A DNA stretch of 64,000 bases, from NCBI RefSeq assembly GCF_019264485.1, contig NZ_JAHVAA010000012.1, positions 186,001-250,000 of the forward strand. The letters are read 5' to 3'. Positions 9,451 through 17,972 of the stretch are shown here, piece by piece; the first letter of the stretch is position 1; every line of letters begins with the position of its first letter. The translations under genes and the position numbers were made by a program. The notes under the pieces were generated by a model, which did not search any database, was not told where the DNA came from, and saw nothing but the letters and a program-made list of their open reading frames with translations. This DNA comes from Sediminibacterium sp. Lineage in GTDB: Bacteria; Bacteroidota; Bacteroidia; Chitinophagales; Chitinophagaceae.

Positions 9451-9918
9451 TTATTTTTTGATGGAACGTATTACGGCTTCCGGTAAAAAAGGAGAAGCAT
9501 CTCCGCCATTTTTTATGATATCACGAACAATGGTAGACGCCACCGATGTATATTTTGGTTCACCGGTGAGAAAAATGGTTTCTATATTTTTATCCAGTGT
9601 ACGATTGGCATCGGCAATGGTTTTTTCATACTCAAAATCGCTCACATAGCGAATACCGCGAAGTATAAACTGCGCCCCTATTTCTTTACAGTAATGAATC
9701 GTTAATCCCTCGTAGACCACACTTTTTACCTTGGGTTCATCTTTATAAATTTCTTTGAACCATTCCATCCGCTGTTCCGGACTAAACATCGGCGATTTGG
9801 CCGAATTGATTCCAATACCCACATAAATCTGGTCGAACAATGGCAGTGCCCGATTAATAATATCGGTATGCCCCAAGGTAACGGGATCGAATGTGCCAGG
9901 GAATAAACAGATACGCAT
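9451..9918 (-). CDS. coaD: Pantetheine-phosphate adenylyltransferase
   Basis: MRICLFPGTFDPVTLGHTDIINRALPLFDQIYVGIG. Confidence 0.93.
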   Translation of the reverse strand: MRICLFPGTFDPVTLGHTDIINRALPLFDQIYVGIGINSAKSPMFSPEQRMEWFKEIYKDEPKVKSVVYEGLTIHYCKEIGAQFILRGIRYVSDFEYEKTIADANRTLDKNIETIFLTGEPKYTSVASTIVRDIIKNGGDASPFLPEAVIRSIKK

Positions 9919-9948
9919 GGTAATGGTTTATAACCACGAAGAAAGGGA

Positions 9949-10060
9949 AGAAAACAGAGAAAGCAAAAAAATAAGAAATAGGAAATAAGGAATAAGTAAT
10001 GAGAAAGTGTATATCATACTTCCTGATTCCTTATTTCTTTTTCCATATTTCTCTGTTTTA
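9949..10060. repeat. Fold-back repeat, AACAGAGAAA / AAATAAGGAAT family (locus F)
   Basis: GAAAACAGAGAAAGCAAAAAAATAAGAAATAGGAAATAAGGAAT ... right arm reverse complement TAAAACAGAGAAATATGGAAAAAGAAATAAGGAAT beginning at the pyrB stop. Confidence 0.8.
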
Positions 10061-10978
10061 TTCTCCTGCAAGCAGGTACAACACCGCCATCCGCACCGCT
10101 ACCCCATTTTCTACCTGGTTAAGTACAATGGAGAATGGCCCGTCGGCTACATCGCTGTCAAGTTCTACGCCTCGGTTAATCGGTCCGGGGTGCATGATTA
10201 CTATTTCTTTACCCAGGCTTTCGAGTAAACGTCTGTTAATGCCGTAAGCCAGGTTATATTCACGAAGAGAGGAAAATAGAGGCTGGTTCTGTCTTTCCAA
10301 CTGTATCCGCAGTACGTTGGCCACATCACACCATTGCAGGGCTTTCTTGAGGTTATACTCCACACGTACATCCAGCGCTTCTTCAATATACTTGGGAATA
10401 AGTGTGGGCGGACCTGCAATAGTAACTTCCGCTCCCATTTTACGGAGCAGGTACATATTGCTGAGTGCCACACGGCTGTGCATGATATCGCCGATGATGG
10501 CTACTTTCAGCCCCTCCAGCTTACCCAGTTTCTCTTTCATTGAAAAAGCGTCAAGCAAAGCCTGTGTGGGGTGCTCATTGATACCATCACCTGCATTTAC
10601 AATGGCTGCAGGAATATGTTTGGCGAGGAAATGCGGTGCGCCGGAAGCACTGTGACGCATAACCACCATATCCACTTTCATACTGAGGATATTATTAACG
10701 GTATCGAGCAGGGTCTCACCTTTAGCGGCCGAAGATGTGGTGGCAGCAAAATTCAATACATCGGCCGACAAACGCCGTTCTGCCAGCTCAAATGACATCC
10801 GGGTACGGGTTGAATTTTCATAAAACAGGTTCACAATGGTGATATCGCGCAGCGATGGCACTTTTTTAACCGGTCTTTGTAAAACTTCCTTGAACTGTTC
10901 GGCTGTAGTAAGAATTAACTGAATATCATCTCGGGTGAGATCTTTAATACCAAGGAGATGTTTGGTAGAGAGTTTCAT
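10058..10978 (-). CDS. pyrB: Aspartate carbamoyltransferase catalytic subunit
   Basis: LFYENSTRTRMSFELAERRL...HPTQALLDAFSMKE...IMHPGPINRGVELDSDVADG. Confidence 0.93.
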   Translation of the reverse strand: MKLSTKHLLGIKDLTRDDIQLILTTAEQFKEVLQRPVKKVPSLRDITIVNLFYENSTRTRMSFELAERRLSADVLNFAATTSSAAKGETLLDTVNNILSMKVDMVVMRHSASGAPHFLAKHIPAAIVNAGDGINEHPTQALLDAFSMKEKLGKLEGLKVAIIGDIMHSRVALSNMYLLRKMGAEVTIAGPPTLIPKYIEEALDVRVEYNLKKALQWCDVANVLRIQLERQNQPLFSSLREYNLAYGINRRLLESLGKEIVIMHPGPINRGVELDSDVADGPFSIVLNQVENGVAVRMAVLYLLAGE

Positions 10979-11000
10979 TAAAAATCAAAGTTAGGAAAAA

Positions 11001-11583
11001 AAGAAACAAGAAATGAAGGAACAAGGGGCAAGGAACAAGAATCAAGAAAAAAGTTGAGGGATTAGCTTCGTTTGAGCAGAATGGCAGACAGTATTTTAGT
11101 CAGTTGAATGGATTGGTTTATCAGACGGTTTCGTTCTGAAATTAAATGATCATCTGCTGGGATCAAAAGTAATTTTAGCCAAAAAACAGACTCTTTTGCT
11201 TCCCTTCGTGCTATTTTAAGTTTCATATTTTCATCCGCTTTGCCCAAGGGATCAGACGCCTCGATATAATTGGCCCCAATTGATGCAGATGATCGTAATA
11301 GTTGTTTTACATATTCGTGATTGATCCATTCTTTGCCTGCTATGGCACATAGATTGCGCACATCCATAGCAAACTGATAAAAGCGTTTTTGCAGTTCTTC
11401 TGACATGTTCCGAAACTAAAAGAAAGAGACATCGTTTCCCATAAAAAATACATAGATAAATACCTGCGAGACCCCGTAATTTTAATAGAAGAAAGGCTAA
11501 AAACAGGCGACGGAGGAACAAGAATTAAGATTCAAGATTCGATTTCCCTATCTCTTGATCCTTGACTCTTGTCTGTTGAATCC
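11001..11583. repeat. ORF-bearing fold-back element, NNNCAAG heptad family, between pyrR and pyrB
   Basis: Array 1 at 11001-11053 (GAACAAG GGGCAAG GAACAAG AATCAAG AAAAAAG), array 2 at 11515-11541 (GAACAAG AATTAAG ATTCAAG), inverted array 3 at 11549-11583 (reverse complement GACAAG AGTCAAG GATCAAG AGATAGG). Confidence 0.75.
11062..11406 (-). CDS. Four helix bundle protein (S23 / 23S rRNA intervening-sequence protein family; Avd-like fold)
   Basis: MSEELQKRFYQFAMDVRNLCAIAGKEWINHEYVKQLLRSSASIGANYIEASDPLGKADENMKLKIARREAKESVFWLKLL; SASIGANYIEA and ARREAKESVFWLKLL are family hallmarks. Confidence 0.85.
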   Translation of the reverse strand: MSEELQKRFYQFAMDVRNLCAIAGKEWINHEYVKQLLRSSASIGANYIEASDPLGKADENMKLKIARREAKESVFWLKLLLIPADDHLISERNRLINQSIQLTKILSAILLKRS

Positions 11584-12104
11584 TAAATCAACACCACTTC
11601 ATCCACTTCGTCCCTTTCCTTCCAGCAAACTTTTACTTTTTGGGAGATGATGGTATCGATGGTTTTGCCGGTGAAATCGGGCTGTATAGGTAGTTCGCGG
11701 CTGAAACGGCGGTCAATAAGTACGCAGAGCGATACTTTGGAAGGGCGGCCAAATGCCAGTAAAGCATCGAGTGCCGCGCGTATGGTTCTGCCGGTATACA
11801 ATACATCATCAATCAGTATCACATGCTGGTTCTCCAGACTGAAAGGAATATCGGTACTATTAGCAATATGCAGGCTCTTACGCACATCATCACGGTAGAA
11901 AGTGATGTCCAGCTTGCCATATACTACTTTACCACCCGGTACCAGTGATTGTAATTCAGTTACAATACGATCGCTCAGAAAAATACCGCGGGGTTGCAGG
12001 CCAATAACCACGGTGTCTTGCAGCGATGCATTGTTTTCCAGTATCTGATGGGCCAGTCTTTTTACCGTTAATGCCAGTTGCTGACCAGATAATATCGTCT
12101 TCAA
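11583..12104 (-). CDS. pyrR: PyrR bifunctional regulator / uracil phosphoribosyltransferase
   Basis: VVIGLQPRGIFLSDRI...VILIDDVLYTGRTIRAALDALLAFGRPSKVSLCVLIDRR. Confidence 0.9.
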   Translation of the reverse strand: MKTILSGQQLALTVKRLAHQILENNASLQDTVVIGLQPRGIFLSDRIVTELQSLVPGGKVVYGKLDITFYRDDVRKSLHIANSTDIPFSLENQHVILIDDVLYTGRTIRAALDALLAFGRPSKVSLCVLIDRRFSRELPIQPDFTGKTIDTIISQKVKVCWKERDEVDEVVLI

Positions 12105-12185
12105 GCCAATTTTTTATTAAAAATAATCGCTTTCATTGATACCACACGTGAATTATTCCGAAACAGGTGCGTTAATTTGCCGTCT

Positions 12186-13274
12186 ATGTTCCGTCTTCGG
12201 CAGTTATCTATGGTACAGTTCCGCAATTATGAAAGTCAGCATGTTGACTTTGGAGAAAGAATTGTGGGCATCTGCGGCTCCAATGGTGTAGGTAAAACCA
12301 ATTTACTGGATGCCATTTATTACCTGAGTTTCTCCAAGAGCTATTTTGCCCGTACAGATGCCCAAAGCGTTCATCACGGCAGTTTGGGTATGCGTTTACA
12401 GGGACATTACCATATTAATGAGGAAGATAAGAGTGTAACACTGATTGTTCGGGAAACAGGAAAAAAAGAATTACAACTCGATGGGGAGCTTTATAAGAAA
12501 TTCTCAGACCATATTGGAAAATTTCCTGTGGTAATGATTGCCCCTGATGATGTGGCGCTGATCAGCGGCCCCGGAGAAGAAAGAAGAAAATTCCTGGATA
12601 CGGTTTTGTCGCAGATCGATCCACATTACCTGCAACAACTGATCGATTACAATAAAATCCTCCAGCAAAGAAACAGCCTGCTGAAACAGGCGGCTGACAG
12701 TGGAATGATGGATGAAACGCTGCTCAATATTCTGAACGAACAATTAAGTACAACGGGCACTATCATTTTTAATACCCGTAAAAGTTTCCTGCAAAATTTT
12801 CTGCCACTGGCTTTCAGTATTTATGAACGTATTGCCCGTAGTAATGATGGCATTTATTTATCGTATCAAAGCCCTTTATTACAAACAGATTTCCCTACCC
12901 TCTTGCAACAAAACCGGTTAAAAGATTTTGCCCTGCAAAGAACCAGTTCAGGTATTCACCGCGATGATATTATACTGCAAATGGGTGACCAATTATTTAA
13001 AACAGAAGCTTCACAGGGGCAAAGAAAAAGTTTACTCTTCGCACTCAAACTCGCCGAATGGCAGGTTTTAAAAGAAAAGAAAGGGTTTACACCCATCCTT
13101 TTACTCGATGATGTATTTGAAAAATTAGATGATGCAAGGATGTTGCAGTTGCTGCATTGGGTTTGCGCAGAAAGTGATGGCCAGGTATTTATTACAGACA
13201 CACATCCGGAGAGATTGAAGCAGCAGTTAGATGCTATTGGAACGGCTTTTCAGATGATTCAATTGAATCATTAA
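12186..13274 (+). CDS. recF: DNA replication/repair protein RecF
   Basis: MFRLRQLSMVQFRNYESQHVDFGERIVGICGSNGVGKTNLLDAIYYLSFSKSYF; start trimmed to the ATG. Confidence 0.92.
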   Translation: MFRLRQLSMVQFRNYESQHVDFGERIVGICGSNGVGKTNLLDAIYYLSFSKSYFARTDAQSVHHGSLGMRLQGHYHINEEDKSVTLIVRETGKKELQLDGELYKKFSDHIGKFPVVMIAPDDVALISGPGEERRKFLDTVLSQIDPHYLQQLIDYNKILQQRNSLLKQAADSGMMDETLLNILNEQLSTTGTIIFNTRKSFLQNFLPLAFSIYERIARSNDGIYLSYQSPLLQTDFPTLLQQNRLKDFALQRTSSGIHRDDIILQMGDQLFKTEASQGQRKSLLFALKLAEWQVLKEKKGFTPILLLDDVFEKLDDARMLQLLHWVCAESDGQVFITDTHPERLKQQLDAIGTAFQMIQLNH

Positions 13275-13307
13275 TTTTAAATAAGCTGTCGTTTTGAATT
13301 GTAAGAA

Positions 13308-13852
13308 ACCACAGAGTTACACGGAGTATGACACAGAGTTTCACGGAGGATTAATAAACAACTCGTTTGATGCCGTTCTTTAGTGAGTTGACATGAAAGT
13401 TAATCAACAAGCCAACTTTACAATTACTGAGTTTTAAATAGGTAATCATTTGAGCAATATGAACGTCTGTAAAAGTTTCCACCGCTTTCACTTCAATAAC
13501 TATAGATCTTTCTACAAGAATGTCTATCCGATAACCTGTTTCAAGTTTTACCTCTTTGTATATAAGGGGCATTGGCACTTGCCTTTCTACAATAAATCCT
13601 GTTGTGAGTAACTCGTAATATAAGCAGGCTTCATAGGCAGATTCAAGTAAGCCCGGTCCAAGGTTACTATGTACTAAATAAGCCGCTTTTAATATCTGGC
13701 TGGTAATTATACTTTGTTGCATTTTACTTTTTCAACAAATCTATAACAAGTCCCTACGGTACAACCGATGTGCCATAGGCGTTCTAATATCCATCCAGCT
13801 ACTAAACAACCCTCAGTGTAACTCCGTGCCATACTCCGTGTAACTCTGTGGT
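13308..13852. repeat. ORF-bearing inverted-repeat element, CACAGAGTTA decamer family, between recF and a DUF721 gene
   Basis: Arm 13308-13352 ACCACAGAGTTACACGGAGTATGACACAGAGTTTCACGGAGGATT versus reverse complement of 13808-13852 ACCACAGAGTTACACGGAGTATGGCACGGAGTTACACTGAGGGTT: 40/45 identical, first 23 bp perfect; encloses the GxxExxY ORF. Confidence 0.85.
13351..13722 (-). CDS. GxxExxY protein (PD-(D/E)XK_3-like putative nuclease)
   Basis: MQQSIITSQILKAAYLVHSNLGPGLLESAYEACLYYEL...GYRIDILVERSIVIEVKAVETFTDVHIAQMITYLKLSNCKVGLLINFHV; LGPGLLESAYE and D-IEVKAVE signatures. Confidence 0.9.
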   Translation of the reverse strand: MQQSIITSQILKAAYLVHSNLGPGLLESAYEACLYYELLTTGFIVERQVPMPLIYKEVKLETGYRIDILVERSIVIEVKAVETFTDVHIAQMITYLKLSNCKVGLLINFHVNSLKNGIKRVVY

Positions 13853-13946
13853 AAAAAAGACTTCGGCATATACATGATTATTTAAAAACTGAGATGCTGA
13901 AACAACTCTCTGTAAGCAAGTCTTACCTTTTTTGTACTTTTGACGC

Positions 13947-14228
13947 ATGTCTGAATTCCATATCGGCGACGCTATCAGGGGCTTTTTGCACAAGAGTCAT
14001 TTAAAGAACGGTATTCGTGCGGTTCAGATTGAAGAGATATGGGAACAACTGATGGGAAAAACCATTGCGCGTTATACAGATAAAATACAGATCATTAACC
14101 AGAAATTATTCATCACCACCAGCGTTGGCCCTTTAAAGAATGAACTACTCTACCAGAAAACCCAGATTATTGAAAGGGTGAATGAGGCGTTTGGAGAGAA
14201 AGTGATTAGTGAAGTGGTGATACAGTAG
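13947..14228 (+). CDS. DUF721 domain-containing protein (DciA-like)
   Basis: IRAVQIEEIWEQLMGKTIARYTDKIQIINQKLFITTSVGPLKNELLYQKTQIIERVNEAFG. Confidence 0.8.
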   Translation: MSEFHIGDAIRGFLHKSHLKNGIRAVQIEEIWEQLMGKTIARYTDKIQIINQKLFITTSVGPLKNELLYQKTQIIERVNEAFGEKVISEVVIQ

Positions 14229-14339
14229 TCAGTAGTCAGTAGTCAGTAGTCAGTAAGGAAAACTCGCCTGTTCTTTTGGTTATTGTGCTATCTGCTTTTT
14301 TCACCTTTCACGTCTCACTTTTCACGTTTCACGTTTCCG
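14223..14339. repeat. Two facing heptad arrays: CAGTAGT x4 (14223-14250) and inverted GTGAAAC-type (14300-14339)
   Basis: CAGTAGT CAGTAGT CAGTAGT CAGTAGT CAGTA; reverse complement of right array GGAAAC GTGAAAC GTGAAAA GTGAGAC GTGAAAG GTGAAAA. Both overlap stop codons of the flanking genes. Confidence 0.85.
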
Positions 14340-15374
14340 TATTCTCGGATCAACTACGCCATAGAGAAGATCGGCTATCATATTAACGAAGATGAAAAAA
14401 GTGGCGGTAATGAGTACACTACCCATCACTACGGGGAAATCGAGTTTTTCGAGGGCATCTACGGTTATTTTTCCGATTCCCTTCCAGCCAAAAATATATT
14501 CCACAAAAAAAGCACCCGCCAATAATTCTGCAAACCATCCGGTGATTGCTGTGACAACAGGATTTAATGCATTACGCAATGCATGTTTCACCACAATGGT
14601 TCTTTTACTCAGTCCCTTTGCTCTGGCAGTGCGTATATAGTCCTGGTTCAACACATCAAGCATCGCAGTTCTTGTTAACTGTGTAATAATGGCGAGTGGA
14701 CGTATACCAAGTGTAATGGCCGGGAGTATCAGGTTCTTTAATTGCAAAGACCTGCCTTTGAATGGATCAATATCATATAAACTACCTGTCATTTCCAGAC
14801 CTGTATAATGACTCAGTACAAAACCAAATAAATAAGCCAGTACAATACCCATAAAAAAAGAGGGTGCTGAAATACCGAGTACGCTGGCAAATACAGAGCC
14901 GGTATCCATCCAGGTATCTTTTTTTATTGCAGCTATTACACCAAGTGTTATACCAATAACTGTAGCAAATAACATGGCTGCCAGTGCCAGTACCAGTGTT
15001 CCCGGCAGGGCTTCGGCTAATACAGCAGCTACTTCTTTTTTGGTTTGATAAGACCGGCGCAGATAAGGTACTTTGATGGCAAATTTGGTATCGCCCCCTA
15101 TAAAAACACCTTTGAGTTCCTTTCTTTCAATTTCTTCTTTTGCGTGAATACTGAGTGGAGAAACATCATTCAGGTAATACAAAAACTGTTTCCACTTTGG
15201 CTGATCCAGCGCCAGCTCCTTTCTTATATTCTGGATGGTAGCACTGTCGCCGGTTTGTCCTAATACAAGTCGCGCAGGATCACCAAATCCCTGGAACAGA
15301 AAAAATACAATCACCACTACCCCTGCCAGTACAAGCAACCCATACAGGAGTTTTTTGGTGAGGTATTGTAGCAT
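14322..15374 (-). CDS. ABC transporter permease (oligopeptide/dipeptide DppB/OppB type)
   Basis: MLQYLTKKLLYGLLVLAGVVVIVFFLF...TARAKGLSKRTIVVKHALRNALNPVVTAITGWFAELLAGAFFVEYIFGWKGIGK. Confidence 0.9.
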   Translation of the reverse strand: MLQYLTKKLLYGLLVLAGVVVIVFFLFQGFGDPARLVLGQTGDSATIQNIRKELALDQPKWKQFLYYLNDVSPLSIHAKEEIERKELKGVFIGGDTKFAIKVPYLRRSYQTKKEVAAVLAEALPGTLVLALAAMLFATVIGITLGVIAAIKKDTWMDTGSVFASVLGISAPSFFMGIVLAYLFGFVLSHYTGLEMTGSLYDIDPFKGRSLQLKNLILPAITLGIRPLAIITQLTRTAMLDVLNQDYIRTARAKGLSKRTIVVKHALRNALNPVVTAITGWFAELLAGAFFVEYIFGWKGIGKITVDALEKLDFPVVMGSVLITATFFIFVNMIADLLYGVVDPRIRKRET

Positions 15375-15383
15375 CTGTTTTTC

Positions 15384-16472
15384 TTAAGGAATTAAAGCAT
15401 CTGCATTAGCCAGCGATAATTTATTGGTTACACGTGCACCCTGCATCAGAAAGAAAGTCGGATTTACACGTGCAGCCGTTTTTATAACGGTAGCATCGCA
15501 GCGAATGATGGTTGTTCCGGGAAACAAGGTCACCGCTTTTTCTGTATCGGCAGTAACAATGGCTACGGCAATATTTTTAGCAGCCCATTTTTCTTTCAGT
15601 GTTGCCAGTTGCGCTGACCAGTCTGTTGCATTACTCATATCTTTTGCAAATACCAGTACATATGGATTTGTATTGTTGAAAACAGCAGCCGTAGTATCGG
15701 CACCAGAGATGTTTTGTAAAGTGAAGTCAACAATTTTTGCAGCAAGTCCGTTGCCCTTTTTAACCAGTTTGTCTTTCCTGTCTATATATTCATAAGTAGA
15801 ATCAAAATCGGCAGGGAATGATGACTGGTCGAAGAAAATATCTTTCCCGTTTTTTTTATACTGGAACACGATGGCGAAACTATCTGGAATGGCCCCAGCT
15901 GGTGTTTTCATTTGTTCGGTAATATCATTCCCTTTTTTATATGGTAAGCAATCTACCAGTGGCAGGTATTTGAGAACATACCATTGTAAACCTGCTGTTG
16001 CAAACAAGCTCAGTATTACATATATCACTGCACCCGATTCGCTCATCATTGATGGCACTTTACGGTTGGTAAAGAGTAAAATGAGGATGAGGAACAAAAG
16101 AAGAATATCTTTCCCGAACGACATGGCAGGGGTTAAAGGAAGACAATCACCAAAACAGCCACAGGTTTTAATTTTACCCGAGAATAATGCATAGGCAGTA
16201 AGAAAAGTAAAGAAGACAATCAGCAACAATAACATCCAGCTTACACTTCGTTTACGCCATCCAACAATAACAGCCACACCTGCCACTACTTCCAGTACAT
16301 TCATCACCAGTGAAAACAAGAGTGTATAATCATTCAGGAAATGCCAGCCCCATACTTCAAAGAACTCCTGCATTTTATAGCTGAGTCCTAAAGGATCATT
16401 GGCTTTAATGAGTCCTGAGAAAATAAACAACAGACCTACAAACCAACGGATAAGTGTGATGATTGTCCTCAT
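15384..16472 (-). CDS. DoxX-like / BT_3928 family membrane protein
   Basis: WFVGLLFIFSGLIKANDPLGLSYKMQEFFEVWG...TCGCFGDCLPLTPAMSFGKD. Confidence 0.8.
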   Translation of the reverse strand: MRTIITLIRWFVGLLFIFSGLIKANDPLGLSYKMQEFFEVWGWHFLNDYTLLFSLVMNVLEVVAGVAVIVGWRKRSVSWMLLLLIVFFTFLTAYALFSGKIKTCGCFGDCLPLTPAMSFGKDILLLFLILILLFTNRKVPSMMSESGAVIYVILSLFATAGLQWYVLKYLPLVDCLPYKKGNDITEQMKTPAGAIPDSFAIVFQYKKNGKDIFFDQSSFPADFDSTYEYIDRKDKLVKKGNGLAAKIVDFTLQNISGADTTAAVFNNTNPYVLVFAKDMSNATDWSAQLATLKEKWAAKNIAVAIVTADTEKAVTLFPGTTIIRCDATVIKTAARVNPTFFLMQGARVTNKLSLANADALIP

Positions 16473-16475
16473 AAA

Positions 16476-17021
16476 TCAATGTTTTCCTTCTTCTATTAAG
16501 ATCAATGCAAAAACTGCATAATTAATAATGTCTACATAGTTGGCATCAATCCCTTCACTGATCAGGGTTTTACCATCGTTTTCCAGTATCTGGCGTATGC
16601 GTAATAATTTCACCAGTATAAGGTCGGCAAAACTTTCCTGGCTCATTTCACGCCATGCTTCACCATAGTCGTGGTTTTTATCGAGCATAGTGTTTTTGGC
16701 AAATGCCACATAATGATGATATAATTCATCTACTTTTTCTACCGGCATTTCTTCTACCTGTGGGTTACCCAGCTTGAGTTGTATCAGCCCGATAACGGCA
16801 TAATTGATGATGCCTTTGAATTCTGAAGGAATATCATCCCCTACTTTCTGCGTTTTCAGGTCTTGTATGGTGCGTATGCGGAGGGCTTTGATAAATATCT
16901 GGTCAACTACCGAAATGGTCCTGAGCACGCGCCAGGCCGTTCCATAGTCTTTTGTCTTTTTGATGAATATATCCCTGCAACTTCCAATGGCTGCATCATA
17001 TTGCTGATTCGTTGTACTCAT
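16476..17021 (-). CDS. DUF1599 domain-containing protein
   Basis: MSTTNQQYDAAIGSCRDIFIKKTKDYGTAWRVLR...DKNHDYGEAWREMSQESFADLILVKLLRIRQI; start trimmed. Confidence 0.8.
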   Translation of the reverse strand: MSTTNQQYDAAIGSCRDIFIKKTKDYGTAWRVLRTISVVDQIFIKALRIRTIQDLKTQKVGDDIPSEFKGIINYAVIGLIQLKLGNPQVEEMPVEKVDELYHHYVAFAKNTMLDKNHDYGEAWREMSQESFADLILVKLLRIRQILENDGKTLISEGIDANYVDIINYAVFALILIEEGKH

Positions 17022-17077
17022 TTTTCCGAAACCGTTAAGGGCTTTGACAATATCTTTGATCTGTGGATGCAATATAA

Positions 17078-17917
17078 ATGAAACCCGCAATGTTTACACT
17101 GAACTGCAAAGGAAGATTACTCACAATTGACCAGCCCATCGTAATGGGCATCATAAATACCACACCTGATTCATTTTATGAAAACAGCAGGATAAACCAT
17201 GTTGATGCGGCTTTAACACAGGCCGAAAAAATGATCAGTGAAGGGGCGGTTATCCTAGATATTGGTGCGCAAAGCACCAGACCGGGTAGCGAAATAGTGG
17301 GGCCTGAAGAAGAAATAAGGCGTCTGGGCAATATCATTGAAGCCATTGCCAAAAAATTTCCGGATACTTTTCTTTCGGTAGACACTTATTACAGCGAAGT
17401 TGCCAAAGCTGCTGCAAATATGGGTGTATCGATCATTAATGATATCAGTGGCGGACATTTCGATCCACAAATGCTTGACACAGTGGCACAGTTAAAAATG
17501 CCCTATGTATGCATGCATGTTGAGGGCAATGCGGCAACCATGCATAAAGTGCCGGTGTATACTGACGTGGTGATTGAGGTGATGGATTATTTTATTCAAA
17601 GGATGAAAGCATGCCGGGCTGCAGGCATTACTGATATGATACTGGATCCCGGTTTTGGTTTTAGTAAAACAGCGGAACAGAATTTTCAACTGATCCGCTC
17701 CACTTCCAGTTTTGTAGCATTGGGTAAACCTCTACTTATCGGGGTTTCAAGAAAGTCCACTATTTATAAAACACTGGGTATTACTGCACAGGAAGCACTA
17801 AATGGCACAACCGTATTACATACCGCTGCTCTCCTGGGCGGCGCACATATTGTAAGGGTACACGATGTAAAAGAAGCCATGGAAGCCATTCGACTTACCC
17901 GTTACCTGATGCCATAA
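17078..17917 (+). CDS. folP: Dihydropteroate synthase
   Basis: PIVMGIINTTPDSFYENSRIN...LDIGAQSTRPGSEIV...VSIINDISGG...ILDPGFGFSKTAEQNF. Confidence 0.93.
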   Translation: MKPAMFTLNCKGRLLTIDQPIVMGIINTTPDSFYENSRINHVDAALTQAEKMISEGAVILDIGAQSTRPGSEIVGPEEEIRRLGNIIEAIAKKFPDTFLSVDTYYSEVAKAAANMGVSIINDISGGHFDPQMLDTVAQLKMPYVCMHVEGNAATMHKVPVYTDVVIEVMDYFIQRMKACRAAGITDMILDPGFGFSKTAEQNFQLIRSTSSFVALGKPLLIGVSRKSTIYKTLGITAQEALNGTTVLHTAALLGGAHIVRVHDVKEAMEAIRLTRYLMP

Positions 17918-17947
17918 AAAAAGCGTCCCAATATAAATCGGGACGCT
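17914..17947 (-). terminator. Terminator downstream of FKBP gene
   Basis: AGCGTCCC-N10-GGGACGCT with T-run on minus strand. Confidence 0.65.
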
Positions 17948-17972
17948 CTCTGTACAAAATGTACCATTATTT

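Noticed and set aside
11062-11406. Diversity-generating retroelement suggested by the Avd-like fold
   Set aside because: No reverse transcriptase, template repeat or variable repeat was found anywhere in the window.
11252-11521. ORF 11252..11521 (MFLRRLFLAFLLLKLRGL...) overlapping the four-helix-bundle gene in another frame
   Set aside because: Out of frame with a well-supported family protein and no recognisable domain; most likely spurious.
14223-14256. Tandem CAGTAGT units as a possible CRISPR or phase-variable microsatellite
   Set aside because: Seven-base units with no spacers, no cas genes nearby; not a CRISPR. Phase variation is unlikely because the array begins at the gene's stop codon, though copy-number change is still worth checking.
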